Numbered from the stretch's first letter, positions 22,170 through 33,700 are shown. The stretch is 64,000 bases of DNA from Porogramme epimiltina (GCA_900155495.1 FTLJ01000115.1:1-64000), one strand, 5' to 3'. A program made the numbers and translations. The notes: generated from the letters alone by a model not told the origin.

Positions 22170-23197
22170 ATGGCTTCCACATGGGTGCTCCCGCTAGGGC
22201 CATACGGTCTCCCGCCAAGTGTAGTATCTGCTCTTCTGGCCAATGAGACCATAACACAGACTTCAACTTCATCGGACTCGCCTCCCGACCAAACATTTCC
22301 TACCCAGCCTCAAGCAACAACACACCATGCCCTCACGACCAGTACCTTCAGCTCACCCCCAATTAGCCTGAGTTCTACACCACTTGCTGCCACCACTTTC
22401 ACCGCCACGCAAACACTCTCGGTCATAGTTTCCCACTCGGCACTGCCAGACACAAGCCTACTTACCTCTCCAGAGTCTGGTCCGCTCGGCTCACTCACTA
22501 TCAACCCAAGCACCGCCTCTCTTCCACTCGCGGCTCCGAGCTCAAATCCATTGGCACCCCCCAAAAAGAACCATTCCACAGGCACAATAGTTGGAATAGT
22601 GTTCGGAGGGGCCGTTTTCTGTTTTGTTTTCTGCTTCGCCTTCTTCTGCAGAAAGAAGCTCGCCAAACATGCTCAAAAACATGGGACAGTTATGGCTCAA
22701 TGTCCGATTGTGCAATCGCCCAATTCTGGTGTGTCCTACTTTCTAACAATGGGAAGGAAAAATAATGATTTGCCGTTTGAGAACGACCGAACAGAGCGTA
22801 TTTTGCAGAAACCAAGAGGGAATTCCCCAGGGAAGGCAGTTCCACACGACTTTCAGGGCTTGCTATTAGTGAGCATGAACCACCGCCCCAGTCATCCATC
22901 GTTGTTTCAGACAGCTTTTCCGCCGACCAGCATACTGGTGAGTACTGGCGTGGGCAATAACTCATTGCTTTGAATGTTGAAACACCGTATCTAGTGAGCC
23001 GGGAGGAGGATGGCGGAAGTGTGCACTCCAGCCTCTACGTCAGAGGTACATTCGATCTTGGTCTCGAGAGCATGTCCGCCCCCGCCGTTCCTGCACTCCC
23101 ACCTGCCTATGATGACCTTCCCCCCCGGAATCGACGGGGAGAATACGCCCCTGCATACGAAACACTATTCCCGACGGGCTCCGAGGAGCAATGTTAG
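22170..23197 (+). CDS. Ser/Thr-rich single-pass membrane protein (surface protein 1)
   Basis: Exons: 22170-22728, 22809-22937, 22995-23197; 296 residues from the first Met of the open frame. Residues 25-135 are Ser/Thr/Pro-rich, as in O-glycosylated fungal ectodomains. Residues 138-160 form one membrane segment (TIVGIVFGGAVFCFVFCF), followed by a basic stop-transfer stretch RKKLAKHAQK. The cytosolic tail is hydrophilic and ends with a Pro-Tyr motif (VPALPPAYDDLPPRN) that could bind WW domains, for example of an Rsp5-type ubiquitin ligase. No signal peptide precedes the ectodomain at this start, and related genes begin with a folded N-terminal part, so one or more upstream exons are probably missing from my model. 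Function is unknown. Two genes of the same design lie at 38655-40440 and 50114-51833. Confidence 0.72.
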
Positions 23198-23461
23198 CGC
23201 GGATATCCCTCCGCTTGGTTACACAGTATGTCGCTCGTTTCCATTGTATGTTATGCACTCGAGCTCACAGTTACTGGATAGGCAATGAAGGTCTTTGTTT
23301 GTAAATTTGCAAGTACTCGAACTCAATGAATGATACAACACCGTCGATGACGTTGTAGAATCGAACGTGTGTCATCTTGTTCAAAATCTAGCCCCGTCGG
23401 GGTTGATAGATAGGAGATTAGGCAGGCTGGACGATCTGGACGTGATCTTTGGAAGGCTCTA
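23198..23461. other. convergent 3' flanks
   Basis: Short gap between the plus-strand surface-protein gene and the minus-strand reductase; AT-richer than its surroundings, no gene seen. Confidence 0.4.
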
Positions 23462-25086
23462 TCATATATAGATGCAATACCGCATGAAATGCACGAGAGT
23501 ACGGGAGGCTAGATAAGTACAGTTCAGTGTATCGAGCCAGCACCAACGCACCTCAGAACTTTGTCTAGCAGCGGGCGCGCAACGAGTCCGTCGGAGCCTG
23601 CTCCACCCCCGCCGCTGGAAATCCTCCAGCATGTCGCGCGCGCACTGCCCCATCGTGATCAGAGACTCGGGATGCATCCCCAACGCCGACTCCATCTTTT
23701 CCGTACTGTAGCTGAAGTCGTGCACCGCCCGCGATGCGTCGTACGCCGTGTTGCCCCGCGCGATCGGCTTGCGCGTGTACGGGGGCGGCTGGAGCGCGTG
23801 CGCCGCGTTCACTGCGAGGATCCCGGAACGTCAGCTCATAAGCCAGAAAGATAGGGGCACTCAAACACGCACGCCAGTCCTGCACCTTGAAGCACTCCTT
23901 GCTGAGGATGATGCGCCCCGCGGCCTCCGCGCGCTGGAGGGCGCGCACGTGTCCCTCCGCGATGTCGCGCACGTCCATCCACGCGTCCCCGTAGTTCGCC
24001 AGCGTCGCGTCGTCCATTATGCCTCGGATAATGGCGTCGTACGCCACGGCCACCGTGGCGTTCGCGGCCTCCGGGCCGGACATCTCGTTGAGGGACGGCT
24101 GTACGAGATTGTGAGGAGCAAACGAGCGGTCAGCACTAGTGGGACCGCGAGCCTTTGCGTGGTCGGGGACGTACACCGAAGATCTATGCAGGGTTGTATT
24201 GAGCTACTGTTGGTATTGGATGATTTTGAGGTATTGTAGACTTACAGCAGGAGGGCAAAGCGTGACGAGATCCCAAGCGACCGAACTTTTATTCTTCTCG
24301 TAGAAATCCCAGGCAGCTGTTGCAGAAGGACCGTTCAGCATCTGAACGCGACGATGAAAGTGTTTGCTTGTTCGTGCCTCGCTCCGCTAGGACCTTAGAG
24401 GTGAAGTACTTGAAGTTGCTGGGGGCGTCGCGCCCGTCCGTTTCGACAGCCCTGACGGCTTCGTCGTTCCAATCGGCTTCCGTGAAAAATCCTGGAAGGT
24501 TTGTTTGGCGGACAACAGCGGCAACGGAGCTCGTGATGACGACGCGATGGACCTTGTATCTTCAGAAGTAGCGAAGTTAGTCTACCCCGTTAGAAATGGG
24601 AGGGCAATGGAGCACTCGCCCGTTTTTGAGAACACTGTTAAGGATACCCAAGGTACCTCTAACCGCTGGGTTGATCAGTTCTAGTGGAAAGGCCGTCGAA
24701 ATACATTCCAGGATTGTATACAAACACCCTCATACCGTCGGGTTCGACCGCGTTCCAACGGTACGGGGAAGCAATGTGTTCCACGGCGTCCACGCCTTGC
24801 ACAGCGCCATCAAACGCGCCCTCCTGCATTCACATCCGTCAGTCCTTTGAACCATCGCAGCCAGCCCACGTCCGGAACTCACCACCTCGATGTCCGGGAC
24901 AACAACTATCTCAAGCTTGTCTCCGTACGACTTGAACATGGACATAATGTATTCTCCACGTGCCGCATTCCGCACCGTCCCGCGCACGGCAAAACCACTC
25001 TCCAGCAGCTTGCGCACCGTCCAAATGGCTAGGAAACCGTTGGCTCCGGTGACGAGAACTTTGCTTCCGGGGGGTACCGCTGGCAT
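23462..25086 (-). CDS. NAD(P)-dependent reductase, extended SDR (CCR/DFR/GRE2-like), tandem copy 1
   Basis: Reduces an aldehyde or ketone with NAD(P)H; substrate unknown. Exons: 25086-24883, 24823-24736, 24680-24620, 24559-24378, 24316-24246, 24183-24175, 24098-23873, 23811-23462. Model length 396. Rossmann motif VTGANGFLAIW near the N-terminus; catalytic Tyr169 and Lys173 in KYFTSK; CPPAIFGP marks the substrate loop. Exon 6 is a 9-nt microexon coding Ile-Phe-Gly. All eight exons match copy 2 in number, phase and (exons 1-7) exact length, so the two arose by tandem duplication. Odd: introns 3 and 4 start with GC (GG^GCGAGT and G^GCACGA) where copy 2 has GT. The family's usual end after FQRRGW is lost because the stop codon is replaced, and the frame runs on for 46 unrelated residues, or another intron exists there. 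The start MPAVPPGSK matches copy 2; an in-frame upstream start exists but is unlikely. Confidence 0.86.
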
Positions 25087-25706
25087 TGCGCGCGTGAAGG
25101 CCGACGAGGATGCTTCGGATAGAGGGGTGTCTATGAGTATTCGAGGAAGCAGAGAGTTCAGCGGTTCGATGCATACCTCCGCTGCGCGCCTCTCACTTTT
25201 ATGCACCTTCGACCCCCTCCAACATCGGTGCGTTGGTCATATATTCGCACCATTCGGACTCGATGTCAGCATTCGCCGGCGTTAGCTGTTAGACACGCCG
25301 GAGTAATATTCCACAAAAAATACAAAGCACAACATGCTCACCACGTATTCTAACAATTCGGTAGGGTTCTTTTTACCCCGCAGACTGACGTCGGCCGGTA
25401 ACACAGTCACAGAAAAGTGGCGCGTCAGACTGTACACGATCCAGTGCTGTGTAATCCTGAAAAGCGCCGTTCCTTGCGGAGCCCAGAGCAGTGCTTACGC
25501 GCATTTATCACGATATATGCTATCATCTCGGGTCAAACTCATGGAGGAGGTCGGCAGCTTGATAACCGAACTAGAAAATACATGGATACACAATATATTA
25601 CGTCCACTGAAGAAAGGACACGTATGTGAGTATGGATTAATCATCGGAAGGGGTAAATTGAACCGATACCTGCATATGCCACACGAGGGTACCTGACGGA
25701 AATATT
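25087..25706. other. spacer between tandem reductases
   Basis: Promoter of copy 1 and 3' flank of copy 2. CATAAAAG on the minus strand at 25197-25204 lies about 115 bp before the copy 1 ATG. No other gene seen. Confidence 0.4.
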
Positions 25707-27170
25707 TCACCACCCCCGTTGCTGGAAATCTTCCAAAATATCGTGCACGCACTGGTCCATTGAAATCAGTGACTCGGGCGACATTCCTAAAGTCCGAGCC
25801 ATCTTGGTTACATCGAAAGTGAAACCGTGCACCACCCGGGAGGCATCGTATGTTGTATCTCCCCGGGCGACCGGCTGGCGCATGTACGGAATTGTCTTGA
25901 GCCCGTGTGCCGCGTCCACTGAGTCTCGTCAGCAACACCGTAACTTCAGAAAGAGACTCGGACACATACGCCAATCTTGCACCTTGAAGCTCCCCGCGCT
26001 GACGATGATGCGTCCTTCAGCTTCATCGCGCTCGAGGGCGCGGACATGTGCTCCTGCGATATCGCGCACGTCGATCCATCCATTTCCGAAGTTCGTCAGC
26101 GTTGCGTTGTCCATGGTACCTCTGATCATGGCGTTGTATATGATCGCCATGGATGCATTTGCAGCCTCTGGACCAGCCATTTCGCTCAAGGAAGGCTATA
26201 TTTGGTGGAGATGAAGAGTTATAAATGACACTCTGAGTGGCTGCAAGAGCACATACCCCAAGAACCTGTTAGGGACGAGGCATCCAAGGAATGAGTCGCG
26301 GGTAGTCATGAGATGGATGACTGCTCACAGCAGGTGGACATAGCACGACGAGATCCCATCCCACAACTCCGCTGTGCCTCTCGTAAAAATCCCATGCAGC
26401 TGAGGTAGAATTGGACCGCAATCAGAGGTTCTGGTTAGGCACGCACCGGAACGATGTTCGTTCCGACACGCACCTCGTTCCGCTAAGACCTTAGACGCAA
26501 AATACTTCAGCATGTTGGGGGCATCGCGTCCCTCTGCCTTGACGGACTCGACAGCCTCGTCGTTCCAGTCTGCATCTGTGAAATAGCCGGGAAAGTTCGA
26601 CTGTCGCGCGACCGCTCCCGTGGAGCTCGTGATGACCACGCGCTTGACTCGAGTTCTGCCCGTTCAAGGTGGGTTGGTTTTCGTACAAGAAATCTACACA
26701 AATGCTCACCCATGCTTGAGAACGCTGTTCAGAATACTCAACGTTCCTCGGATCGCAGGCTGAAAAAGTTCTTGGGACAAAGGTTTCAGTGTGGGTATGA
26801 CTTTCTGTCATGAACCTCGCTCACCGTCAGGCTCGACTGCATTCATATGGTACGGCGAAGCAATATGGGCTACAGCATCCACTTCCTTGACGTGTTCGTC
26901 GAATGTCCCCTCCTTTCCTCTTAGGTGTCAGTCTGCTGCCGCTCGTCGGAAATGATCGGTGCTTACCACTTCAATGTCCGGAACGACGACCATTTCGATC
27001 ATGTGCCCGTACGACCGGAACATGGTGGCGACGAACTCCCCGCGTGTCGCGTCCCGCACAGTTCCGCGGACAGAGAAACCGGCCTCAAGTAGCTTGCGTA
27101 TGGTCCATATGGCAAGGAAGCCGTTAGCACCGGTGACGAGGACCTTGCTTCCGGGGGCTACTCCAGGCAT
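25707..27170 (-). CDS. NAD(P)-dependent reductase, extended SDR (CCR/DFR/GRE2-like), tandem copy 2
   Basis: Exons: 27170-26967, 26912-26825, 26770-26710, 26655-26474, 26399-26329, 26265-26257, 26195-25970, 25918-25707; 350 residues, the usual family length. The nucleotide-binding motif VTGANGFLAIW is at residues 12-22 and the active-site pair is Tyr169/Lys173 in KYFASK. The conserved VDVRDIA-type segment reads IDVRDIAGAHVRALE, and the C-terminus FQQRGW is followed at once by TGA. Exon 6 is the same 9-nt microexon as in copy 1, here coding Val-Leu-Gly in PPAVLGPS. All introns are GT-AG. In plants, relatives reduce cinnamoyl-CoA or dihydroflavonols; fungal ones include methylglyoxal/ketone reductases. 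The actual substrate cannot be read from sequence. Confidence 0.92.
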
Positions 27171-27763
27171 TCTGTAGGATAGATCGTGGGGTTAGAGATG
27201 GCAGAATGTTCCGTAGTTCTGTATTCACCTTTGCTATTGGCACTCATCTTATATGTACTCGAGCTCTCTGCGCTGTCAAGAGTCAAGACTGTCAGCGCGC
27301 TAACCGTAATTCCGCACGTCTGTCGGTGGTACCACTCGGTCCTGAGCCCCAGGGGCGTCAGAACGACCATCTCGCCGGAATGGATGAAAATGAATTCGGA
27401 TTACCTCCTGAAAGGACGACTGTCCTGTGAGCTCTCCGAGTTGAGAGAACATGTTTCGTGGCAGGTTCAAACAAGAACCGGGCGCTAAATTACTCATAGG
27501 CAGAGCCACACGTCATAGAAGAGCGCCGACCGGCGGTCCTGCTCTCCTCGAAACCCCTGGACAATGCTCACATGCACACTTATAAAGCCTCTGACGAAGT
27601 GGACATTGCGTACTCTGGGTCCTCTTCCTCAGGCGAAATCAATGCAAAGGAGCATCCATAGCTCAAATTGAAGCAGAGGTAGAACATAACAGTACATAAA
27701 GATTCCACTTTTCCCCTGCCTACTAGAAACCTATCTTTCAATCCAATCCCAAACGTACCCTTT
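27171..27763. other. promoter of reductase copy 2 and 3' flank of amine oxidase
   Basis: No gene seen. TATAAG on the minus strand at 27248-27253, 78 bp before the copy 2 ATG, is a likely TATA box. Confidence 0.4.
27248..27253 (-). promoter_or_regulatory. TATA box of reductase copy 2
   Basis: TATAAG, 78 bp upstream of the ATG at 27170. Confidence 0.4.
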
Positions 27764-30700
27764 TCAAAGCTCCACCTTGATGCGGTGGAAGAGTTCAGCG
27801 CTCTTGCGCATGTCCTCCGCGGTGGCCGGCGGCGCTGCCTTGCCGTCAAGCCCGAACGTTTTCACGCCGACGTACTCAAACGGCGGGACCGCATCCGGCA
27901 CGCAGTTCGCGGGCGCGACGCCGTAGTCGTCGAAGACCCAGGGGTCGCCGGGCGTCTTGGGCTCCGTGAGCAGGATCGAGTTCGTAGACTCGATCGAGAC
28001 GTCGTAGTCAAAGAAGTTGAGCGGCGTGAGGAAGAAGGACGACGCGGCGAGGTTTGTGCGTGTGTTGGGCGAGTCCTCGGCCTGCGGAAGGTGGTGCATG
28101 CCGACGTTGACCCACGCGACTAGATCAGTCTGCGTGATGTTTTCGCCGTCGAAGAACTTGTGGAAGTCGACGGCGGGCGTTCCGGGAAGGTTGAGGTTCC
28201 ACTGGCAACTAGACGCGGGCTCGGTCTCCTTGCGCTTCGAGACTGCGAGGTTGTAGCGCGCCCAGTTGGCGTTGTTCAGGAGGCGTTTGGATCCAACGAC
28301 CGTCTATAGCAAACGTATGAGTAACCTAGTTTCATGCCGGAGGATGAAACCCTTACGTTGTAGACCGGAGAGTAGCCAGGGTGAATAGCATATCCACGAG
28401 GAATACCCCAGCGGTTGTGCGCAGCCTTGTTGACAAGGGAGTAGCCACCCTGGAAGTTGGTAGGGAACTTGAGGAGCGCATCGTCCTCATTTTCGATGAA
28501 CTTCTTTGAGATCTTCTGCTGGATGACTTCCTGGCCCCAGTCATCCTCGAACCACGGCTGTGTGATAACCTCGGTTGCGGTGCTGGTGAAGAGGAGCGAG
28601 TTGTCCTCGCCGGCAACGTCGAGGTCGACCTATTCTCGCCGACGGTCAGGGATTTTTCAGGAAATCGGAAAGAGAAATAATACCTTGTAGTTGATGACGT
28701 GGTCATGAAGAGATCCCATAGTGGTCTCGCGGATCGCCGTTCCGTAACCCTCCTGGGCGGGCTCCCAGAAGCCACCTTGCAAGTAGCCGGAAGCGGAGAG
28801 GCGGACCTCGATGGTGCCGTCGATCATGAAAATGTAGTCGAACACTGCAAGACGTTAGTAGAAGTTCCTCGACATTTCAAACCGAGCTCACAGTAATCGT
28901 AGCTACGAAATGAGTCAGTTAACTGGCGCTATAGGACAGACAAACACGAAACCAACTTACTTTCCAACAGTGGCAACACTCCGCACAATAAGCTGGTAGC
29001 CCTTCGTCGCGCCGAACTCGCCCTTCATGTAACCTGTGTGACGGGTGATGGGACGTCCAGAGTCGTGCTCGAAGATACAGATGGCGCGGTCGCGGGTGAT
29101 GCTGCCCTCGAAGTTGTGTGTCGTCGCCGGGAGGTAGACGGCTTCGTGTGGGCAGTCGTAGCCGGGGATCATGTCACGCACCGACGAACCCTGTAACCCT
29201 CTCTGTGAGCATCCCATCGGCAATTGCAGGAGAAAGACGCACCATGCCGAAGTAACGGTCCAGCCAGGCCGTCGACGTCTGCATGGGGTCATTGCCGGCT
29301 GGGGAGAAAACACCACTCAGAACACGTGGCGGAGCCTAGACTGTACATAGACTTACCATACTGCGCAATAGCTTCCTGTGGGGAGAGCTATATAGAACCA
29401 CCCTGGTTAACACACTGGCACATGAAAGGCACGAGAAGCAGAGTGTACCCACCTCATAGATAATCCGCTCGCCCCTGAACCGGATGTCCCACAAGCTCAA
29501 ACCCATGTCCCGGTCGAAGCCAAAGTACATCCCCCAGCCCATCCAGCTCGTGTACTGCCGCTCGCGGTCCACGCGGAACCGCAGCCCGCCGAACGACACC
29601 GTGCGCGGTCCGGGGAGGTGGTCGAGGTCGCGCTGCGCGGGCACCTCCGGCCGCTTGCGCGTGCTCCACTCGCCCGCCGCGGGGTCCTGGTCCGGCCGCT
29701 GGGGCAGGCGCTTGAGCGTGCCGTTGCGGAAGGCGGTCATGAAGTCGTCGATCGAGTTGAACACCTGGTGGTTGTACACAACCTGTTGGCGTGGAGCCCG
29801 TCAGCACGCTAGAAGGTTGCATGGGTGCAGCAGGGATCGGGTCGTACCTTGAGAACCTTCCAGTGCGCGGGGTCCGTGCCAGTGAAGTCGATGTACTGGA
29901 AGAAGTTGACGGGGTGCAGCCAAGGGCCGGGCATGTTCGCGCGCCATGAGACCCAACCGCGCCGGAAGGAACCGTCAAAGCTGAACGGTGCGACCGCCGC
30001 GCCGACCATGGTGTCGTTCGGGAGACCGCGGACGACACCGCCAAAGAGTTCCTGGAAGTCGGAACGTCAATTTATGTTCCCGGAATGAAGCCCGTGGAGA
30101 AAGGCTCACCTCCGTCGCCTCCGAGAGCTGGGGCATGATCTTGAGCAGGAGCGGCGCGAGCTCGTTGTACGACGCGAACCCGCGCGCGTTGTACGGGATC
30201 GGGTCGACGTGGTAGATCTCGCTCAGCTTGCGCATGCTCGTCTGCGGGCCGACGGGGAGCGGCCCGACGACGTAGTCCTGCACGTACGGCTCCGGAGCGG
30301 CGCCGTGGTGCACGACGACGTGCGCGTAGCGCGGGGGCGCCGGCGCGGTGTCGGGGTGGTCGAGGTACGCGACCGCGTCGCTCTTCGGCGGGCGGTGCGC
30401 CTCGATGCGGTAGATGAAGTTGTCCGAGATCCACGCCTTGTCGCCCGCGGTGAGGTTTAGCGCGCGGGCGGGGTCCGACACCCATCCGTGAATCGCGGTC
30501 GTCTCCGCGACGGTCAGCGACGCGAACGGGTTCGTCGGCGCGGGGGGCTGCGCCTTGAGCGGGAGCCCGCTCGGGCACTTGTGGAGGCCCTCCGGGCCGT
30601 TGAAGCCGGAGGCGGGGCTGGCGTGCTCCGCGGCGTAGAGCGCGCCTGGCGGGCCACCGAGCGTGTAGAACGCAGATATGCCGACTACGCCGAAGATAGC

Positions 30701-30826
30701 GAGCGTGCTGAGGAGGAACTTGCGGGAACGAAGCGTGCGAGAGGACCGAGGAGCCGTGGAAAGCTCGAGAGAGCCATCGAGTTCAGGGTCGTTGACCTTG
30801 AGCGGCTGGTAGCCTGCGGGTGCCAT
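27764..30826 (-). CDS. copper amine oxidase (TPQ), N-terminally membrane-anchored
   Basis: Oxidises primary amines to aldehydes, releasing ammonia and hydrogen peroxide. Exons: 30826-30110, 30051-29848, 29782-29453, 29387-29357, 29298-29243, 29190-28961, 28902-28892, 28844-28684, 28629-28357, 28303-27764; 850 residues. Tyr524 in TVGNYDY is the precursor of the topaquinone cofactor. Copper ligands are His573 and His575 (SLHDHVINYK) and His742 (GMHHLPQAED). Asp441 in WLDRYFGMG is the probable catalytic base. Residues 37-58 form one membrane segment after a basic stretch (RTLRSRK), so the enzyme is probably a type II membrane protein with its catalytic part outside. Exon 7 is only 11 nt and carries the NYDY codons. 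The start is the Met directly before the cytosolic leader; an in-frame Met 24 codons earlier (30898) lies between the TATA box and this ATG and is possible. Released ammonia would be a substrate for the ammonium transporter in this window. Confidence 0.94.
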
Positions 30827-30923
30827 GTCGACCTCCCGAGCGGTTTGCGCTGTGAGCGATATGTGCTGGATCAACGCAAAGCGCGTCCTTATGGGCACCA
30901 GTCGTGTCCTGTCCCATCTTAGC

Positions 30924-30929
30924 TTTATA
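30924..30929 (-). promoter_or_regulatory. TATA box of amine oxidase gene
   Basis: TATAAA on the minus strand, about 98 bp before the ATG at 30826. Confidence 0.45.
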
Positions 30930-31538
30930 AGCTGTGTGAAACGATAGAAGATAGCATGAAATGACTCCCCAGAAGCGTGGCGCGTTTGTTACTTGGGCGC
31001 TTAGATATCACTACGGGGATGATGAGAATGATCTTGCACAGTCCCGCAGGGCTGCCGTGTCTGCACATTCGGGGAAGTCAATTGAGATCGTCGACAGCTG
31101 GCCGCGGCGCAGTGCGCTTGCATACGCTAGATTTAACTGTGCTGGCTCAAGTACAACTCGACCGATGGGTTAACATGAACCATGGCGGAGTTTCGAGGGT
31201 CGAGTCTCGAGTCTCGAGATAACGGCCTGTACGGCACGGCCGGCGAGCAAGGCCGCTACTACGTATTCAATCCGCGGCGTGCTCGATATCTGCGCTTCGG
31301 ACGCTCGGACGGACGCTGGTGATGAGCTCGTGACTCGTTCCCCGCGCAAATGCACGCTCTAAGACCTGAGTACGAATGCGCGGATAAATTGTTACACTTA
31401 GCGGTACACTGCTTTACCCTCGTTCCTCGTCGGCACCTCTCCAACGCTCGCGGCGGCCCCCGCGTCCAGCATCTCGATCACAAAAGATACGGGGCCGCCG
31501 CTGTACTGCCCTCGCACTGTAAGCGAGGCATGTATGCC
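30930..31538. other. amine-oxidase promoter and GPI 3' flank
   Basis: No gene seen. GATAA at 31218-31222 and 31383-31387 are single possible GATA sites. Short direct repeats of GTCTCGA occur around 31200-31218. Confidence 0.4.
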
Positions 31539-33700
31539 TCACTCCTTGCGCCACTTCTGATAATAGTGGATGAGGCCGGTGGTCTAGACGGCAGACATTG
31601 ATCAGCACCCGCGATACGCAGAACGGACTGCAAACGTGACGCACCGAGCTGTCGTGGCCAGTGACGTCCTCGGGCTTATCGAGCTGCTTGAGGATGTTCT
31701 TCGCGAGGACCTTGCCAAGCTCGACACCCATTTGATCTACGCGAAGGGGGGAGGGGTCGCGGTCAGCGCTCACCCAGGTGAGGCGGCGGGCGCGCCGCGA
31801 AGGTAGGACTCACCGAACGAGTTAATGCCCCAGACGACGCCCTGCGTGAAGATCTTGTGCTCGTAGAGCGCAATGAGCGCACCGAGCGTCGCCGGCGTGA
31901 GGAGCGGGAAGATGATGCTGTTGCTCGGGCGGTTGCCCTCGAATATCTTGGACTTGACGAGCGCGTCGGACGCGCCCGCGCCGAGCTCCTTGCGCACCTC
32001 GTCCTCGGTCTTGCCGAACGCGAGCGCCTCGGGCTGCGCGAAGAAGTTGGAGAGCAGGATGCGGTGGTGCTTCGAGCTCGCGATCGGGTTGTGCGTCGTC
32101 GCGGGCGCGAGGAAGTCGCACGGGATGACCTTCGTGCCCTGGTGCACGAGCTGGTAGAACGAGTGCTGGCCGTTCGTGCCCGCCGCACCCCAGATGATGG
32201 GCTGCGGTGTCATCGGTGGTCAGCAACAGACGTGCGGTCTGGATGAAGGAAGGCACTGACGCCGGTCTGGTAGCTGACGCGCTGACCGCCCTTGGTGATC
32301 GACTTGCCATTCGACTCCATGTCGCCTTGCTGGAAGTAGTCCGCGAACTTGTGGAGATATTGATCGTACGGGAGGAGCGCGTGCGTCTGCGCGCCGTAGA
32401 AGTCGTTGTACCAGATGCCAAGCACAGCCATGAGCACTGGGAGGTTCTGCTCGAGGGGCGCGGTCTTGAAGTGCTTGTCCATGCCGTGCGCGCCGCGGAG
32501 AAGCTGCTCGAAGTTGTCGTAGCCGATGACGAGCGCGATCGAGAGGCCGATCGCGGACCAGAGCGAGTAGCGGCCGCCGACCCAGTCCCAGAACTGGAAC
32601 ATGTTCGACTCGGCGATGCCGAACGCGGTCACGGCGGGCGTGTTGGTGCTGAGCGCGACGAAGTGCTTCGCGACGTGCGCCTTGTCCTTAGCCGTGCCGA
32701 GGAACCAGTCGCGCGCGCTCTCCGCGTTCGTGATCGTCTCCTGCGTCGTGAACGTCTTGCTCGCGATGATGAACAGCGTCGTCTCGGGGTCGCACTCGCG
32801 GAGCGTCTCCGCGAGATGCGTGCCGTCGATGTTCGACACGAAGTGCGCCTTGAGGTCGCGCTTCGAGTATGGCTTGAGAGCCTCGGTCACCATGACGGGT
32901 CCGAGGTCAGAGCCACCAATACCAATGTTGACGATGGTGTTGATGGTCTTGCCGGTGTAGCCCTTCCACGCCCCGCTCCGGACGGCCTCGGTGAACTCCT
33001 TCATGTGCGCGAGCACCTTGCCAACCTCATCAACACCCGCCTCGGAGATCTTGAAGTCGTCAAAGTTGCGGAGCGCGACGTGCAGCACGGAGCGGTCCTC
33101 GGAGGTGTTGATGTGCTCGCCCGCGAACATCTTGTCGCGGAAGCTCTCGAGCTGCGCCTCGCGGACGAGGTCGAGGAGGGTGGCGAGGACGGGCTCCGTG
33201 ATGAGGTTCTTGGAGAAGTCGAGCAGGAACGTCACAGACGGGTCCTCCGCGGTGTACTCCCGACTGAACTTGGCGAACCGCTCCGGGTCCTGCGCGAAGA
33301 GGTCTTTGAGGACGAGCTTGCCATGCTCACTATCGTAGATTTGCTGAAGCTTTTGCCAAGAGGAGTACTCTGGAGAACACGCGAAACACAGTGTCAGCGG
33401 CGCGCCCACGACTTCGGCGGAAGCGCAAAGGCACGGAATCGATGTAGAGACGCCTGGCTTGATTTCAAGGATGGGGATATCGCGCTGCTACCCTCGGGGC
33501 ACGTTGTGCAAGAGCGAACGCGGACATTCGTGTGCATATATGCACTCACCGTCACCCTCAACGTCCGTAGCAACGCTCTCCAGCCATCCCACCTGCGAAA
33601 CCTCGAGCTATGACGACATCGGCCCGATATCTCATATCCCATCGCCCCGTGCTCGCGAACCGCAACTGGCAAACTCACCGGTAGCAAGCTTGCCGCTCAT
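31539..33700 (-). CDS. pgi1: glucose-6-phosphate isomerase
   Basis: Interconverts glucose-6-phosphate and fructose-6-phosphate in glycolysis and gluconeogenesis; cytosolic. Exons: 33700-33679, 33369-32261, 32201-31814, 31736-31645, 31583-31539; 551 residues, the standard length. Both family signatures are present: [12 protein letters not shown] and [20 protein letters not shown]. The catalytic Glu is in [14 protein letters not shown], the His in NGQHSFYQ, and the C-terminal Lys in DQMGVELGK. The phosphate-binding part reads [11 protein letters not shown]. Intron 1 follows the 22-nt first exon (MSGKLAT) and is 309 bp, far longer than others here; long first introns are common in highly expressed fungal glycolytic genes. 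A TATAAG box sits about 75 bp before the ATG. Confidence 0.97.

Noticed and set aside
25087..25206. Extended N-terminus of reductase copy 1
   Set aside because: Copy 2 starts at the matching Met, and the extension has no counterpart or motif.
32207..33613. 468-codon open frame on the plus strand
   Set aside because: It is the exact antisense of the glucose-6-phosphate isomerase exon 2; GC-rich third positions keep the opposite strand open. It has no motif.
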